The notes beneath the pieces were generated by a model. It had not been told where the DNA came from. It saw only the letters and a program-made list of their open reading frames with translations, and did not search any database. A program made the translations under genes and the position numbers. From assembly GCA_050305635.1 (NCBI GenBank), contig JBNLFS010000086.1, positions 1-38,976 of the forward strand: DNA of 38,976 nucleotides, read 5' to 3'. Positions 1 to 7,147 of the stretch are shown here, piece after piece; within the stretch, counting starts at the first letter, position 1, and every line of letters starts with the position of its first letter. The DNA comes from Thiodiazotropha sp050305635. GTDB lineage: Bacteria; Pseudomonadota; Gammaproteobacteria; Chromatiales; Chromatiaceae.

Positions 1-62
1 AGGTGAACGACTACTCTCGCAGTAATCAGCACCCTCTGATGTGCACCATGGAGGAGACTTAA
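1..62 (+). CDS. clpS: ClpS adaptor, 3' end only (partial)
   Basis: The reading frame from base 3 to the TAA at 60-62 encodes VNDYSRSNQHPLMCTMEET, which matches the C-terminal tail expected of ClpS (the E. coli protein ends in a similar ENEHPLLCTLEKA-type tail). ClpS is the adaptor that hands N-degron substrates to ClpA. The rest of the gene lies before the window. It sits directly upstream of clpA with 23 bases between stop and clpA start, the usual clpS-clpA operon order, so the two are probably co-transcribed. Confidence 0.85.
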   Translation, partial: VNDYSRSNQHPLMCTMEET

Positions 63-85
63 TCCAGTCGACCGGAGTTTCTGAG

Positions 86-2359
86 ATGTTGAACAAAGAG
101 CTGGAATTTACGCTCAATCAAGCATTTAAGAGCGCAAAAGAGAAGCAGCATGAGTTCATGACCGTGGACCATCTGTTATTGGCACTACTCGATAATCCCT
201 CTGCCGCCGCGGTACTCAGGGCCTGCGGTGCAGATATCGATAAAATGCGCGCGCGGGTGCGCACCTTTGTGGATGAGACCACACCGCTGATTCCTGACGG
301 CGACGAACGGGAGATACAACCCACCCTGGGATTTCAACGGGTGCTGCAACGGGCCGTGTTCCATGTGCAGTCCTCGGGCAAGAACGAAGTCACCGGGGCC
401 AATGTGCTGGTGGCGATCTTCAATGAACGGGATTCCCAGGCGGTCTACTTTCTTAACGAACAGAATGTCACCCGGCTCGATGTGGTGAATTACATCTCCC
501 ACGGGATCTCCAAGATTAATGAAGTGGGTCAGGAAGAGACACCGGTGGATCTCGCGACCGAAAACAAGACGGGTGACCAGGCCAGCGCGCTTGAGAGTTA
601 TGCGACCAACCTGAATCAGCTCGCCATGCAAGGTAAGATCGATCCCCTCATCGGGCGTCAGTCGGAGGTCGAACGCACCATTCAGATACTTTGCCGCCGA
701 CGTAAGAACAACCCGCTGCTGGTGGGTGAGGCCGGTGTGGGCAAGACCGCTATTGCCGAGGGACTGGCGAAGAAGATCGTTGACAAAGAGGTGCCGGACA
801 TCCTGGCCAATGCCACGATCTACGCACTTGATCTAGGAACCCTGGTGGCGGGCACCAAGTATCGCGGTGACTTCGAGAAGCGTCTCAAGGGCGTGCTCGC
901 GGAGCTTAAACGTAAGCAGGACGTGGTGCTGTTCATCGACGAAATTCACACCATCATCGGTGCAGGCGCCGCTTCCGGTGGGGTGATGGATGCCTCGAAT
1001 CTGATCAAGCCGGTGCTCGCCTCGGGCGAACTTCGGTGTATCGGTTCCACGACGTACCAGGAGTTCCGCGGGATCTTCGAAAAGGACCGCGCCCTGGCAA
1101 GACGCTTTCAAAAGATCGATGTGGAGGAACCTTCGGTGGCCGAGACCGTAGAGATCCTCAGGGGTCTCAAATCCCGCTTCGAAGAGCACCATCACATCGA
1201 GTACACCCAGGAAGCCCTGACCAGTGCGGCGGAGCTTTCTGACAAGTACATCAACGATCGACATCTGCCGGATAAGGCGATCGACGTGATCGACGAGGCT
1301 GGGGCCAATGTTCAGCTACAGCCAGAGGACCGTCGCGTCAAGATCATCGACGTGGAAGCGGTGGAGGCGATCGTCGCGAAGATCGCGCGGATTCCCCCGA
1401 AAAAGGTCTCCACCTCGGATACTGAGTCGTTGCGCAATCTCACCCGGGATCTGAAGTTGGTGGTGTTCGGACAGGACCCGGCCATCGAGGCTCTGACTGC
1501 GGCAATCCGCATGAACCGGTCCGGTCTGGTCAAGGAGGGACGGCCGGTGGGCTCCTTCCTGTTCACCGGTCCGACCGGTGTGGGTAAGACGGAAATTACC
1601 CGTCAGCTGGCGCGTATCCTGAACATGGAACTGATCCGCTTCGATATGTCGGAGTACATGGAGCGTCACACCGTGTCACGCCTGATCGGTGCACCGCCCG
1701 GGTATGTGGGGTACGACCAGGGTGGATTGCTGACCGAGGAGATCGCCAAGCATCCCCATTGCGTGTTACTGCTCGATGAGATCGAGAAGGCCCACCCGGA
1801 TGTGTTCAATCTGCTGCTCCAGGTGATGGATCACGGCACCCTTACCGACAACAACGGGCGTAAGGCGGATTTTCGCAACGTAGTGATCGTCATGACCACC
1901 AACGCAGGCGCCCATGAGATGAGTCGCTCCTCCATCGGTTTCACCAAGCAGGATCACGCCACTGACGGCATGGAGGCGATCAAGAAGCTGTTCACACCGG
2001 AGTTCCGCAACCGTCTCGATGCGATTATCCAGTTTTCCGGACTCTCACAGGAGAACATCGCCAAGGTGGTGGATAAGTTCATTTTCGAACTTGAAGGTCA
2101 GCTGCAGGAGAAGCATGTGAATCTGATCGTCGAGCCGGAGGCCCGGGTTTGGCTGGCGGAACGGGGCTATGACCCGTCGATGGGCGCAAGACCCATGGCG
2201 CGCCTGATTCAGGATGAGATCAAGAAACCCCTGGCCGAAGAGCTGCTGTTCGGCAAGCTGGCTACCGGTGGCGCGGTCAAGGTGGACGTCGCGGAGGACA
2301 AGCTGGTATTCGAGATCGAGGGAGAGCCGGTTGCCGACGCGTCCGTGGACGAAGGCTGA
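86..2359 (+). CDS. clpA: ATP-dependent Clp protease ATPase subunit ClpA
   Basis: AAA+ unfoldase that partners with ClpP to degrade folded and N-degron proteins in the cytosol. The start at 86 (MLNKELEFTLNQAF) matches the family N-terminus and has GGAG nine bases upstream; the frame is open to a GTG at 41, which would overlap clpS. The product is 757 aa, close to the 758 of E. coli ClpA. Order: ClpN double repeat (about 1-145), first AAA module with Walker A GEAGVGKT at 214-221 and Walker B FIDEIH, second AAA module with Walker A GPTGVGKT near 495 and Walker B LLLDEIEKAHPD, then the ClpB D2-small domain. The ClpP-docking loop reads IGF (RSSIGFTKQD) where E. coli ClpA has IGL. The gene ends five bases from the convergent infA. 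Confidence 0.97.
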   Translation: MLNKELEFTLNQAFKSAKEKQHEFMTVDHLLLALLDNPSAAAVLRACGADIDKMRARVRTFVDETTPLIPDGDEREIQPTLGFQRVLQRAVFHVQSSGKNEVTGANVLVAIFNERDSQAVYFLNEQNVTRLDVVNYISHGISKINEVGQEETPVDLATENKTGDQASALESYATNLNQLAMQGKIDPLIGRQSEVERTIQILCRRRKNNPLLVGEAGVGKTAIAEGLAKKIVDKEVPDILANATIYALDLGTLVAGTKYRGDFEKRLKGVLAELKRKQDVVLFIDEIHTIIGAGAASGGVMDASNLIKPVLASGELRCIGSTTYQEFRGIFEKDRALARRFQKIDVEEPSVAETVEILRGLKSRFEEHHHIEYTQEALTSAAELSDKYINDRHLPDKAIDVIDEAGANVQLQPEDRRVKIIDVEAVEAIVAKIARIPPKKVSTSDTESLRNLTRDLKLVVFGQDPAIEALTAAIRMNRSGLVKEGRPVGSFLFTGPTGVGKTEITRQLARILNMELIRFDMSEYMERHTVSRLIGAPPGYVGYDQGGLLTEEIAKHPHCVLLLDEIEKAHPDVFNLLLQVMDHGTLTDNNGRKADFRNVVIVMTTNAGAHEMSRSSIGFTKQDHATDGMEAIKKLFTPEFRNRLDAIIQFSGLSQENIAKVVDKFIFELEGQLQEKHVNLIVEPEARVWLAERGYDPSMGARPMARLIQDEIKKPLAEELLFGKLATGGAVKVDVAEDKLVFEIEGEPVADASVDEG

Positions 2360-2364
2360 ACCGC

Positions 2365-2583
2365 TCAGCGGGCGCGGTAGGTGATACGTCCCTTGGTGAG
2401 GTCGTAGGGTGTCAACTGCACGGTAACCTTGTCACCGGTGAGGATGCGGATGTAGTGTTTGCGCATCTTGCCGGAGATATGGGCGGTGACGACGTGGCCG
2501 TTCTCCAGTTCAACCCGAAACATGGTGTTCGGCAGGGTCTCGACCACCGTGCCTTCCATTTCGATAAAATCTTCTTTCGCCAT
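2365..2583 (-). CDS. infA: Translation initiation factor IF-1
   Basis: A 72-residue S1/OB-fold protein, MAKEDFIEMEGTVVETLPNT onward, ending in KGRITYRAR. Length and sequence are almost exactly the canonical IF-1, which binds the 30S A site with IF-2 and IF-3 during initiation. The frame stays open upstream to 2709, but the extra 42 residues do not look like IF-1, and the MAKED start is universal, so 2583 is taken as the start. It is convergent with clpA (gap five bases); clpA next to infA is a conserved gammaproteobacterial arrangement. The upstream 250 bases contain an AT-rich stretch (about 2590-2612) that may hold its promoter, but no convincing -35/-10 pair was found. Confidence 0.97.
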   Translation of the reverse strand: MAKEDFIEMEGTVVETLPNTMFRVELENGHVVTAHISGKMRKHYIRILTGDKVTVQLTPYDLTKGRITYRAR

Positions 2584-2834
2584 AGGTTCAAAATCTAAAT
2601 CTGATAATAATGTGGCTCTGGCCGACGGGCGGGCCCTGACATGGGTCTTCCGGGGTCCAGAGGGGAATGCGCCATTATCTGTATATTTGAGGATATGGCA
2701 AGTCACCAAAAGGAATATTCCTGCATTTTGCGGTGAATTCCGTTCAGAAACCGGGCGGGCTGGTTGTGTTTGACCCGCATTCCGGGGGCTGGGCGGGTGC
2801 CGTGCGCGTCCGCGGGGCGCCTCCGGATGCCTCC

Positions 2835-3908
2835 TCAGCCCTGACTGAGCAGATTGCGTAGATCGATCACCGCCGCATTGGCCCTGGAAACGTAGGAGGC
2901 CATCACCAGGGAGTAGTTGGCGAACATCCCAAATCCTTTGCCGTTCAGGACCATGGGGCTGCTGATTGGCTGTTGAGTGGCCTCCAGCTCGCGGATGATC
3001 TGACGCAGGCTGACCAGGGCGTTTTTCTTCGTCAGGATATCGTGAAAGTCAATTTCGACCGCCTGCAGGAAATGGATCAGCGCCCAGGTCGATCCCCGGG
3101 CTTCATAAAACACGTCATCAATTTCCAACCAGGGCGTCTGGACCACGAGACGATCCGCGGTTGCTGTGGACTGGGCCGCTTCGGGATCCCCCGCCAGGTC
3201 GGTGTTGATCCGCTCCTGCCCGACACTGGCGCTCAACCGCTGGGACAGGCTGCCCAGGCGTTTCTCCACCACAGCCAACCAGTCGCGCAGATTATCGGCG
3301 CGGGCGTAAAACTGGCCGTTTTCCCGATTTTGCCTCGAGAGATCCGCAAGGTAGCGTTTCAGCGCTTCAATACCCTGAAGGTATTCCCCTTCCGTGGAGG
3401 GAAAGATCCAGGAGTCGTTGCTGTAGTTGAATTGGGGTTCGGCGATGGCCAGGTCCTTGTTTTCCAGGGATTGCGACTGGGAGCGGCTCATATCGTTGCG
3501 CAGGGAGCGCGCCAGATCCCGAACCTGGGTCAAAACGCCGAACTCCCAGTTTGGCATGTTGTCTAGGAACAGGCTGGGCGGCATCACATCGTTGCTCAGA
3601 TATCCGCCGGGTTTTTGCAACAGGGTTTCGATGGTTCTCAAAAGGGTGGCCGTGGTGTAGGAGCCGGTGACGGGTTCGAGTTCCATGCCGGCAAGGGTTT
3701 CCCGGGTATTGGTACGCACATCAAAGGGCTCGGGAATACGGCTCCAGTAGAGTCCGAATATGAAAAGAACCATCACAAGAGTGATCAAGGCCAGCCCGCT
3801 ACCCCAGATCCAGCCTTTTTCCTTCAGAGTCTGGGGATGGTAGAGACGGGCAATACGGTTGATCAGGGAGAGCGTCTGACGAACGGTGCGGGCGAATAGA
3901 GCTTTCAC
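2835..3908 (-). CDS. DUF2333 family inner-membrane protein
   Basis: Protein of unknown function that resembles the DUF2333 family of Gammaproteobacteria. It has a short basic cytoplasmic N-terminus, one hydrophobic membrane segment (WIWGSGLALITLVMVLFIFG, roughly residues 33-55), then a long, mostly helical periplasmic part containing the family-like stretch GGYLSNDVMPPSLFLDNMPNWE. The chosen start is the GTG at 3908 (MKALFARTVRQTL), which has a TATGGA stretch upstream; a TTG at 3932 would add eight residues. The length is 357 aa. It stands alone: infA lies 251 bases downstream on the same strand and the upstream gene is over 350 bases away. Role unknown. Confidence 0.8.
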   Translation of the reverse strand: MKALFARTVRQTLSLINRIARLYHPQTLKEKGWIWGSGLALITLVMVLFIFGLYWSRIPEPFDVRTNTRETLAGMELEPVTGSYTTATLLRTIETLLQKPGGYLSNDVMPPSLFLDNMPNWEFGVLTQVRDLARSLRNDMSRSQSQSLENKDLAIAEPQFNYSNDSWIFPSTEGEYLQGIEALKRYLADLSRQNRENGQFYARADNLRDWLAVVEKRLGSLSQRLSASVGQERINTDLAGDPEAAQSTATADRLVVQTPWLEIDDVFYEARGSTWALIHFLQAVEIDFHDILTKKNALVSLRQIIRELEATQQPISSPMVLNGKGFGMFANYSLVMASYVSRANAAVIDLRNLLSQG

Positions 3909-4296
3909 GCAAATGAGTCCATAAGTTGCCAACGATGCAAGTAGTGGGTGAAGACTAAAACACAGTCCGATGAATGATCAAGACGTTACAACATATTACG
4001 CTGAGGTCATTTGCTGAAATGACCCAGCGAGTCGAGCGAAGTGGCGCGGCACGGCAATGTCATCAAAATCATGAGCATTGTTCCATTCGGAGTGTCGTCG
4101 AGAATCTTTTGACGGACCGGATCCGGCTTTCGTGTCAGCCCTTCCGCCGTTCATCCGCGGATGTGGGTCTTATGTCGGAGTCTGGTCGAGCTACAGATGA
4201 ATTCAAGGCGATTGGATCGCGAGTGTCTTGATGGTTCTTGCGGGAGTATCTGCCTTGGCGCAGGCCAAGGCAGATGAGGGGCATGGGAAGAAAGTG
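3909..4296. other. Intergenic region with two perfect hairpins
   Basis: About 390 bases between the DUF2333 gene and the Lys/Ala-rich protein gene, both leftward. The open frames here (for example 3974-4231) have no ribosome binding site or protein-like composition. Two perfect inverted repeats stand out: an 8-bp stem with a 4-base loop at 4005-4024 and an 11-bp stem at 4248-4275. The region must hold the DUF2333 promoter, but no convincing -35/-10 pair was found. No tRNA fold was recognised. Confidence 0.5.
4248..4275 (-). terminator. 11-bp perfect hairpin downstream of the Lys/Ala-rich gene
   Basis: ATCTGCCTTGG (4248-4258) and CCAAGGCAGAT (4265-4275) form a perfect 11-bp stem with a 6-base loop, 21 bases past the stop of the leftward gene ending at 4297. 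There is no U-tract after it in the leftward direction, so it is either a factor-assisted terminator or an mRNA 3'-end stabilising hairpin. Confidence 0.45.
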
Positions 4297-4791
4297 TTAG
4301 GCGTCAGCCACGGCTTTCTTCTTGCTGACTCTACGGCGGCGGCGTACTTTCCGGTCAGCCGCTTTTTCAAGTATCTTGGCCTTCTTTTCAAAATCTTTCA
4401 GCATTTTTGCCTGAGCGGCCTGCATGGCTTTGTAGAGTCCTTTGGCCAGGCGGGCAGCTTTACGTTGTTCACTGACCAGTGCAGTACGTTCTGTCTTGAG
4501 GTCTTTCAGTTTAGCCTGTAATTCACCCACGCGGGCCTTCGCCTTTTCCTGGGTGGCAGCGGTTTTGGCATTGCTTGCGGCCATGCGGGCTTTATCAACT
4601 TGAGAACTGGCGGTCTCAACCAGTTTGTCCTGTTTTGCGAGGGCTTTGTCAGCAGCGTTCAATCGGTCGATTGCGCGCTTGTTTGCAGCTGACATACCTT
4701 TATTCGCGAGCAGCGCCTCAGAGATTGTCTCCATGGAGATAACCGTTCTTTTTGCTCTGCGACGTTTTTTTACCGTTTTCTTTAAAGCCAT
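4297..4791 (-). CDS. Lys/Ala-rich coiled-coil protein, histone H1-like
   Basis: A 164-residue, strongly basic, Ala/Lys-rich helical protein of unknown function. It has a basic N-terminal patch (KKTVKKRRRAKR), a long heptad-rich helical middle (about 35-140, for example LQAKLKDLKTERTALVSEQR) and a very basic C-terminus (VRRRRRVSKKKAVADA). The ATG at 4791 is chosen because AGGAG lies five bases upstream; the frame is open for nine more residues. No Cys or Trp and no membrane segment are seen. Composition suggests a nucleic-acid-binding or nucleoid protein like the H1-type or AlgP-type bacterial proteins, but no domain is recognised and low-complexity similarity could mislead. It is monocistronic, with a good promoter candidate 33 bases upstream and a large AT-rich region behind it. 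Confidence 0.75.
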   Translation of the reverse strand: MALKKTVKKRRRAKRTVISMETISEALLANKGMSAANKRAIDRLNAADKALAKQDKLVETASSQVDKARMAASNAKTAATQEKAKARVGELQAKLKDLKTERTALVSEQRKAARLAKGLYKAMQAAQAKMLKDFEKKAKILEKAADRKVRRRRRVSKKKAVADA

Positions 4792-4823
4792 TGTTGCTCC
4801 TAAATAATTGAATAACATTGCAT

Positions 4824-4852
4824 AATATAGTTGTTGTTGTGCGTAAGAACAA
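4824..4852 (-). promoter_or_regulatory. Candidate sigma-70 promoter of the Lys/Ala-rich gene
   Basis: Read leftward, TTGTTC (4847-4852), a 17-base spacer and TATATT (4824-4829) form a -35/-10 pair. It predicts a short leader of about 25 bases before the ribosome binding site and ATG at 4791. The -10 matches consensus at five of six positions, the -35 at three. Confidence 0.5.
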
Positions 4853-4934
4853 CACTTTAACGAAAATTGTGAAATTCGTTTCTGATTTTTTGTGAATTTT
4901 CAGACAAATTTTGTTGTTTCATACACCGCAAAAC

Positions 4935-4965
4935 TTCATGACATTGGTTTCCTGAAAGTCATGAA
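4935..4965. repeat. Inverted repeat, 8-bp arms, operator-like
   Basis: TTCATGAC (4935-4942) and GTCATGAA (4958-4965) are exact reverse complements separated by 15 bases. The half-site centres are about 23 bases apart, roughly two helical turns, which would suit a dimeric regulator binding one DNA face. It lies about 83 bases upstream of the -35 of the leftward promoter. Confidence 0.45.
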
Positions 4966-5006
4966 TGCGCAATTTAATTCGTGAATTTATGCCCGCAATT
5001 TCGTAA

Positions 5007-5021
5007 TTGGAATAATTCCAA
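5007..5021. repeat. 15-base perfect palindrome, operator-like
   Basis: TTGGAAT-A-ATTCCAA, with 7-bp arms around a single central base. It sits in the middle of the divergent intergenic region, about 230 bases before the transporter start. Confidence 0.45.
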
Positions 5022-5251
5022 AGTTGCTTGTATGGCTTGATAATCACCGATTCAAAACCACTTCATTGCTTCAATTCTGTTGCTTAATTGTGTGAATCAA
5101 GTGTGTGTCGGTCTGCATGACATGTGTTGCACGACATTAATTCATGCTTGTCCGCAACTGCCCGATAACGACTGGTCACCCTTTCAAGATCGACTAGTCT
5201 TATCAGGAAGACTGGTGAAGCCGGTTCGGTTTGTCTGTTCATGGAATGCAT

Positions 5252-7078
5252 ATGCTCGAAGTCGGTCTGCCCAATCTGCATGCCCTGACCGTCATGATTC
5301 TGACGCTCGTTGCGTTATGGCTGTTCAGCCGTGAAAAAATCCCCCTGGAAACCTCAGCGCTCAGCATATTGACCCTGTTGGCTCTGTTTTTTGAGTTATC
5401 CCCATATCGAACAGAGGACGGCGTGCTCAGTGCCGCCGATTTTTTTCGCGGCTTCGGTCATGAGGCGTTGATTACCGTCAGTGCCTTGATGGTGGTGGGA
5501 TATGGTCTTGTACGCACCGGGGCACTGGAGCCGGTGGGCCGATTTCTCGCCCGATTCTGGCGAGTCAGTCCCCGGGTTTCGTTTCTCGCGGCATTATTTG
5601 TTGCAGGCTTGATGAGTGCATTTATCAATAATACGCCCATTGTGGTGTTGCTGCTGCCGATTCTGGTGAGTGTATCCATGCAGACCGGAGCACAATCTTC
5701 ATCCATATTGATGCCGGTGGGATTTGCCACGCTGATCGGTGGCATGTGTACATCGATCGGTACATCCACGAACCTGCTGGTCATCGGTGTGGCCACGGAC
5801 CTGGGCGTTACACCCATCGGAATGTTTGATTTTCTGCTTCCCGCGCTCTTGGCTAATGGATTTGGGATCATGTATTTGTGGCTGATTGCGCCCAGGGTTT
5901 TGCCCAAGCGTCAACCGGTGCTGGTGGATACCTCTCCACGCATATTTACCGCGCAACTGTTACTCAAACCGGAGAGTTCCGCTGCCGGTCAGCCCTTATC
6001 CGAGGCTATTGCTCTGACACAGGGTGCGATGCAGGTCGATGGGATCTGGCGCAGTCAGAATACGCAGATCATGCCGTTGCCGGACGCCTTGCTCGCTCCC
6101 GGTGACCGGCTGTTGGTGCGGGATACGCCGGCTCATCTGAAAAGCTATGAAAAATTATTGGGCGCCACGCTGTACTCCGGGGGGGATGTCGTGGATGAGA
6201 ATCACCCGCTGCATTCCGATCACCAACAACTCGCGGAAGCCATCGTGTTTCAGGGTTCGCCGTTGCAGAACCGCACCCTGAATGAGATTCGCTTTGCGGA
6301 TGCCCATCAATTGTTTGTATTGGCAATACACAGAGCTCATGAACAGATCAAAACCATGCCGCAAGGTGTTGGGAATATACGGCTTAGAGTAGGCGATGTG
6401 TTACTCCTGCAGGGCAAGCAGGAGACAATCCGTGAACTCAAGCAGCAATCCATTCTATTGGTGCTCGATGCAACCACGGACCTGCCGCATACGCGCAAGG
6501 CGCCGTATGCCTTGTTGATCATGCTGGCGGTGATCCTCAGCGCCGCGTTTGGTTATCTGCCGATATCCGTCAGTGCGGTCACCGGCATGTTGCTGATGCT
6601 GCTGAGTCGCTGTCTGTCATGGCGCGATATGAGCCGCGCCTTGAATGCCCAGGTGATTCTCATCATTGTCGCCAGTCTGGCACTTGGCAACGCCCTGTTG
6701 CTGACCGGGGGCAGCGACTTTCTTGCGCAGGGTTTTATCCGTCTTACGCATGGCATGTCCGCGCCGGCGATGATCAGCAGCCTGATCCTGCTGATGGCGG
6801 TGTTGACCAATGTGGTGTCCAACAATGCGGCAGCGGTTATCGGGACGCCGGTGGCGGTGGCGATTGCGCAAACCTTGCAGTGGCCCGCGGAACCCTTTGT
6901 ACTGGCTGTACTGTTCGGCGCGAATCTGAGTTATGCGACACCCATGGCTTACCAGACCAATCTGCTGGTGATGAGTGCAGGTAACTACACCTTCGGGGAC
7001 TTTCTGCGTGTTGGCTTGCCGCTGATCCTTCTGATGTGGTTGGCCCTGAGTTGGTTGCTTCCGAGGTTTTTTCTTTAG
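5252..7078 (+). CDS. SLC13-family permease with two TrkA-C domains
   Basis: Inner-membrane transporter of the SLC13/DASS-like group often annotated as an anion or dicarboxylate permease; the substrate cannot be read from sequence. About six N-terminal membrane segments (1-200) include the family-type stretch FINNTPIVVLLLPI and an SIGTSTNLLVIG loop, the sodium/substrate-binding hairpin type. Two soluble TrkA-C-like (RCK-C) domains follow (about 215-300 and 310-395, each with a PGDRLLV or VGDVLLL strand). A second block of membrane segments (about 410-608) contains the mirrored VLTNVVSNNAAAVIG and TPMAYQTNLLVM motifs. The start is chosen at the ATG at 5252 (GGA six bases upstream); 5246 or a TTG at 5231 are alternatives. 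The 608-aa length is normal. It stands alone and converges with fusA. Confidence 0.88.
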   Translation: MLEVGLPNLHALTVMILTLVALWLFSREKIPLETSALSILTLLALFFELSPYRTEDGVLSAADFFRGFGHEALITVSALMVVGYGLVRTGALEPVGRFLARFWRVSPRVSFLAALFVAGLMSAFINNTPIVVLLLPILVSVSMQTGAQSSSILMPVGFATLIGGMCTSIGTSTNLLVIGVATDLGVTPIGMFDFLLPALLANGFGIMYLWLIAPRVLPKRQPVLVDTSPRIFTAQLLLKPESSAAGQPLSEAIALTQGAMQVDGIWRSQNTQIMPLPDALLAPGDRLLVRDTPAHLKSYEKLLGATLYSGGDVVDENHPLHSDHQQLAEAIVFQGSPLQNRTLNEIRFADAHQLFVLAIHRAHEQIKTMPQGVGNIRLRVGDVLLLQGKQETIRELKQQSILLVLDATTDLPHTRKAPYALLIMLAVILSAAFGYLPISVSAVTGMLLMLLSRCLSWRDMSRALNAQVILIIVASLALGNALLLTGGSDFLAQGFIRLTHGMSAPAMISSLILLMAVLTNVVSNNAAAVIGTPVAVAIAQTLQWPAEPFVLAVLFGANLSYATPMAYQTNLLVMSAGNYTFGDFLRVGLPLILLMWLALSWLLPRFFL

Positions 7079-7147
7079 TACATGGAGTAACGGATTCGGC
7101 TGAAGATGACCTATTTGGTGGCCGGGTTAATGAGCCTCCATCTTCGG

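Larger units (their letters stand above)
4853..5251. other. AT-rich divergent intergenic region with inverted repeats
   Basis: About 400 bases, much more AT-rich than the flanking coding DNA, between the leftward Lys/Ala-rich gene and the rightward transporter. It contains an inverted repeat TTCATGAC-N15-GTCATGAA (4935-4965) and a 15-base perfect palindrome TTGGAATAATTCCAA (5007-5021). These are operator-like, but the protein that would bind is unknown. No gene was recognised here. Confidence 0.55.

Noticed and set aside
3974..4231. 85-codon open frame in the intergenic region before the Lys/Ala-rich gene
   Set aside because: No ribosome binding site, no protein-like pattern, and it crosses a perfect hairpin; treated as non-coding.
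7100..7147. CTGAAGATG and CATCTTCGG as a possible bidirectional terminator between the SLC13 gene and fusA
   Set aside because: The arms are 30 bases apart with one wobble pair and no T tract; too weak to call.
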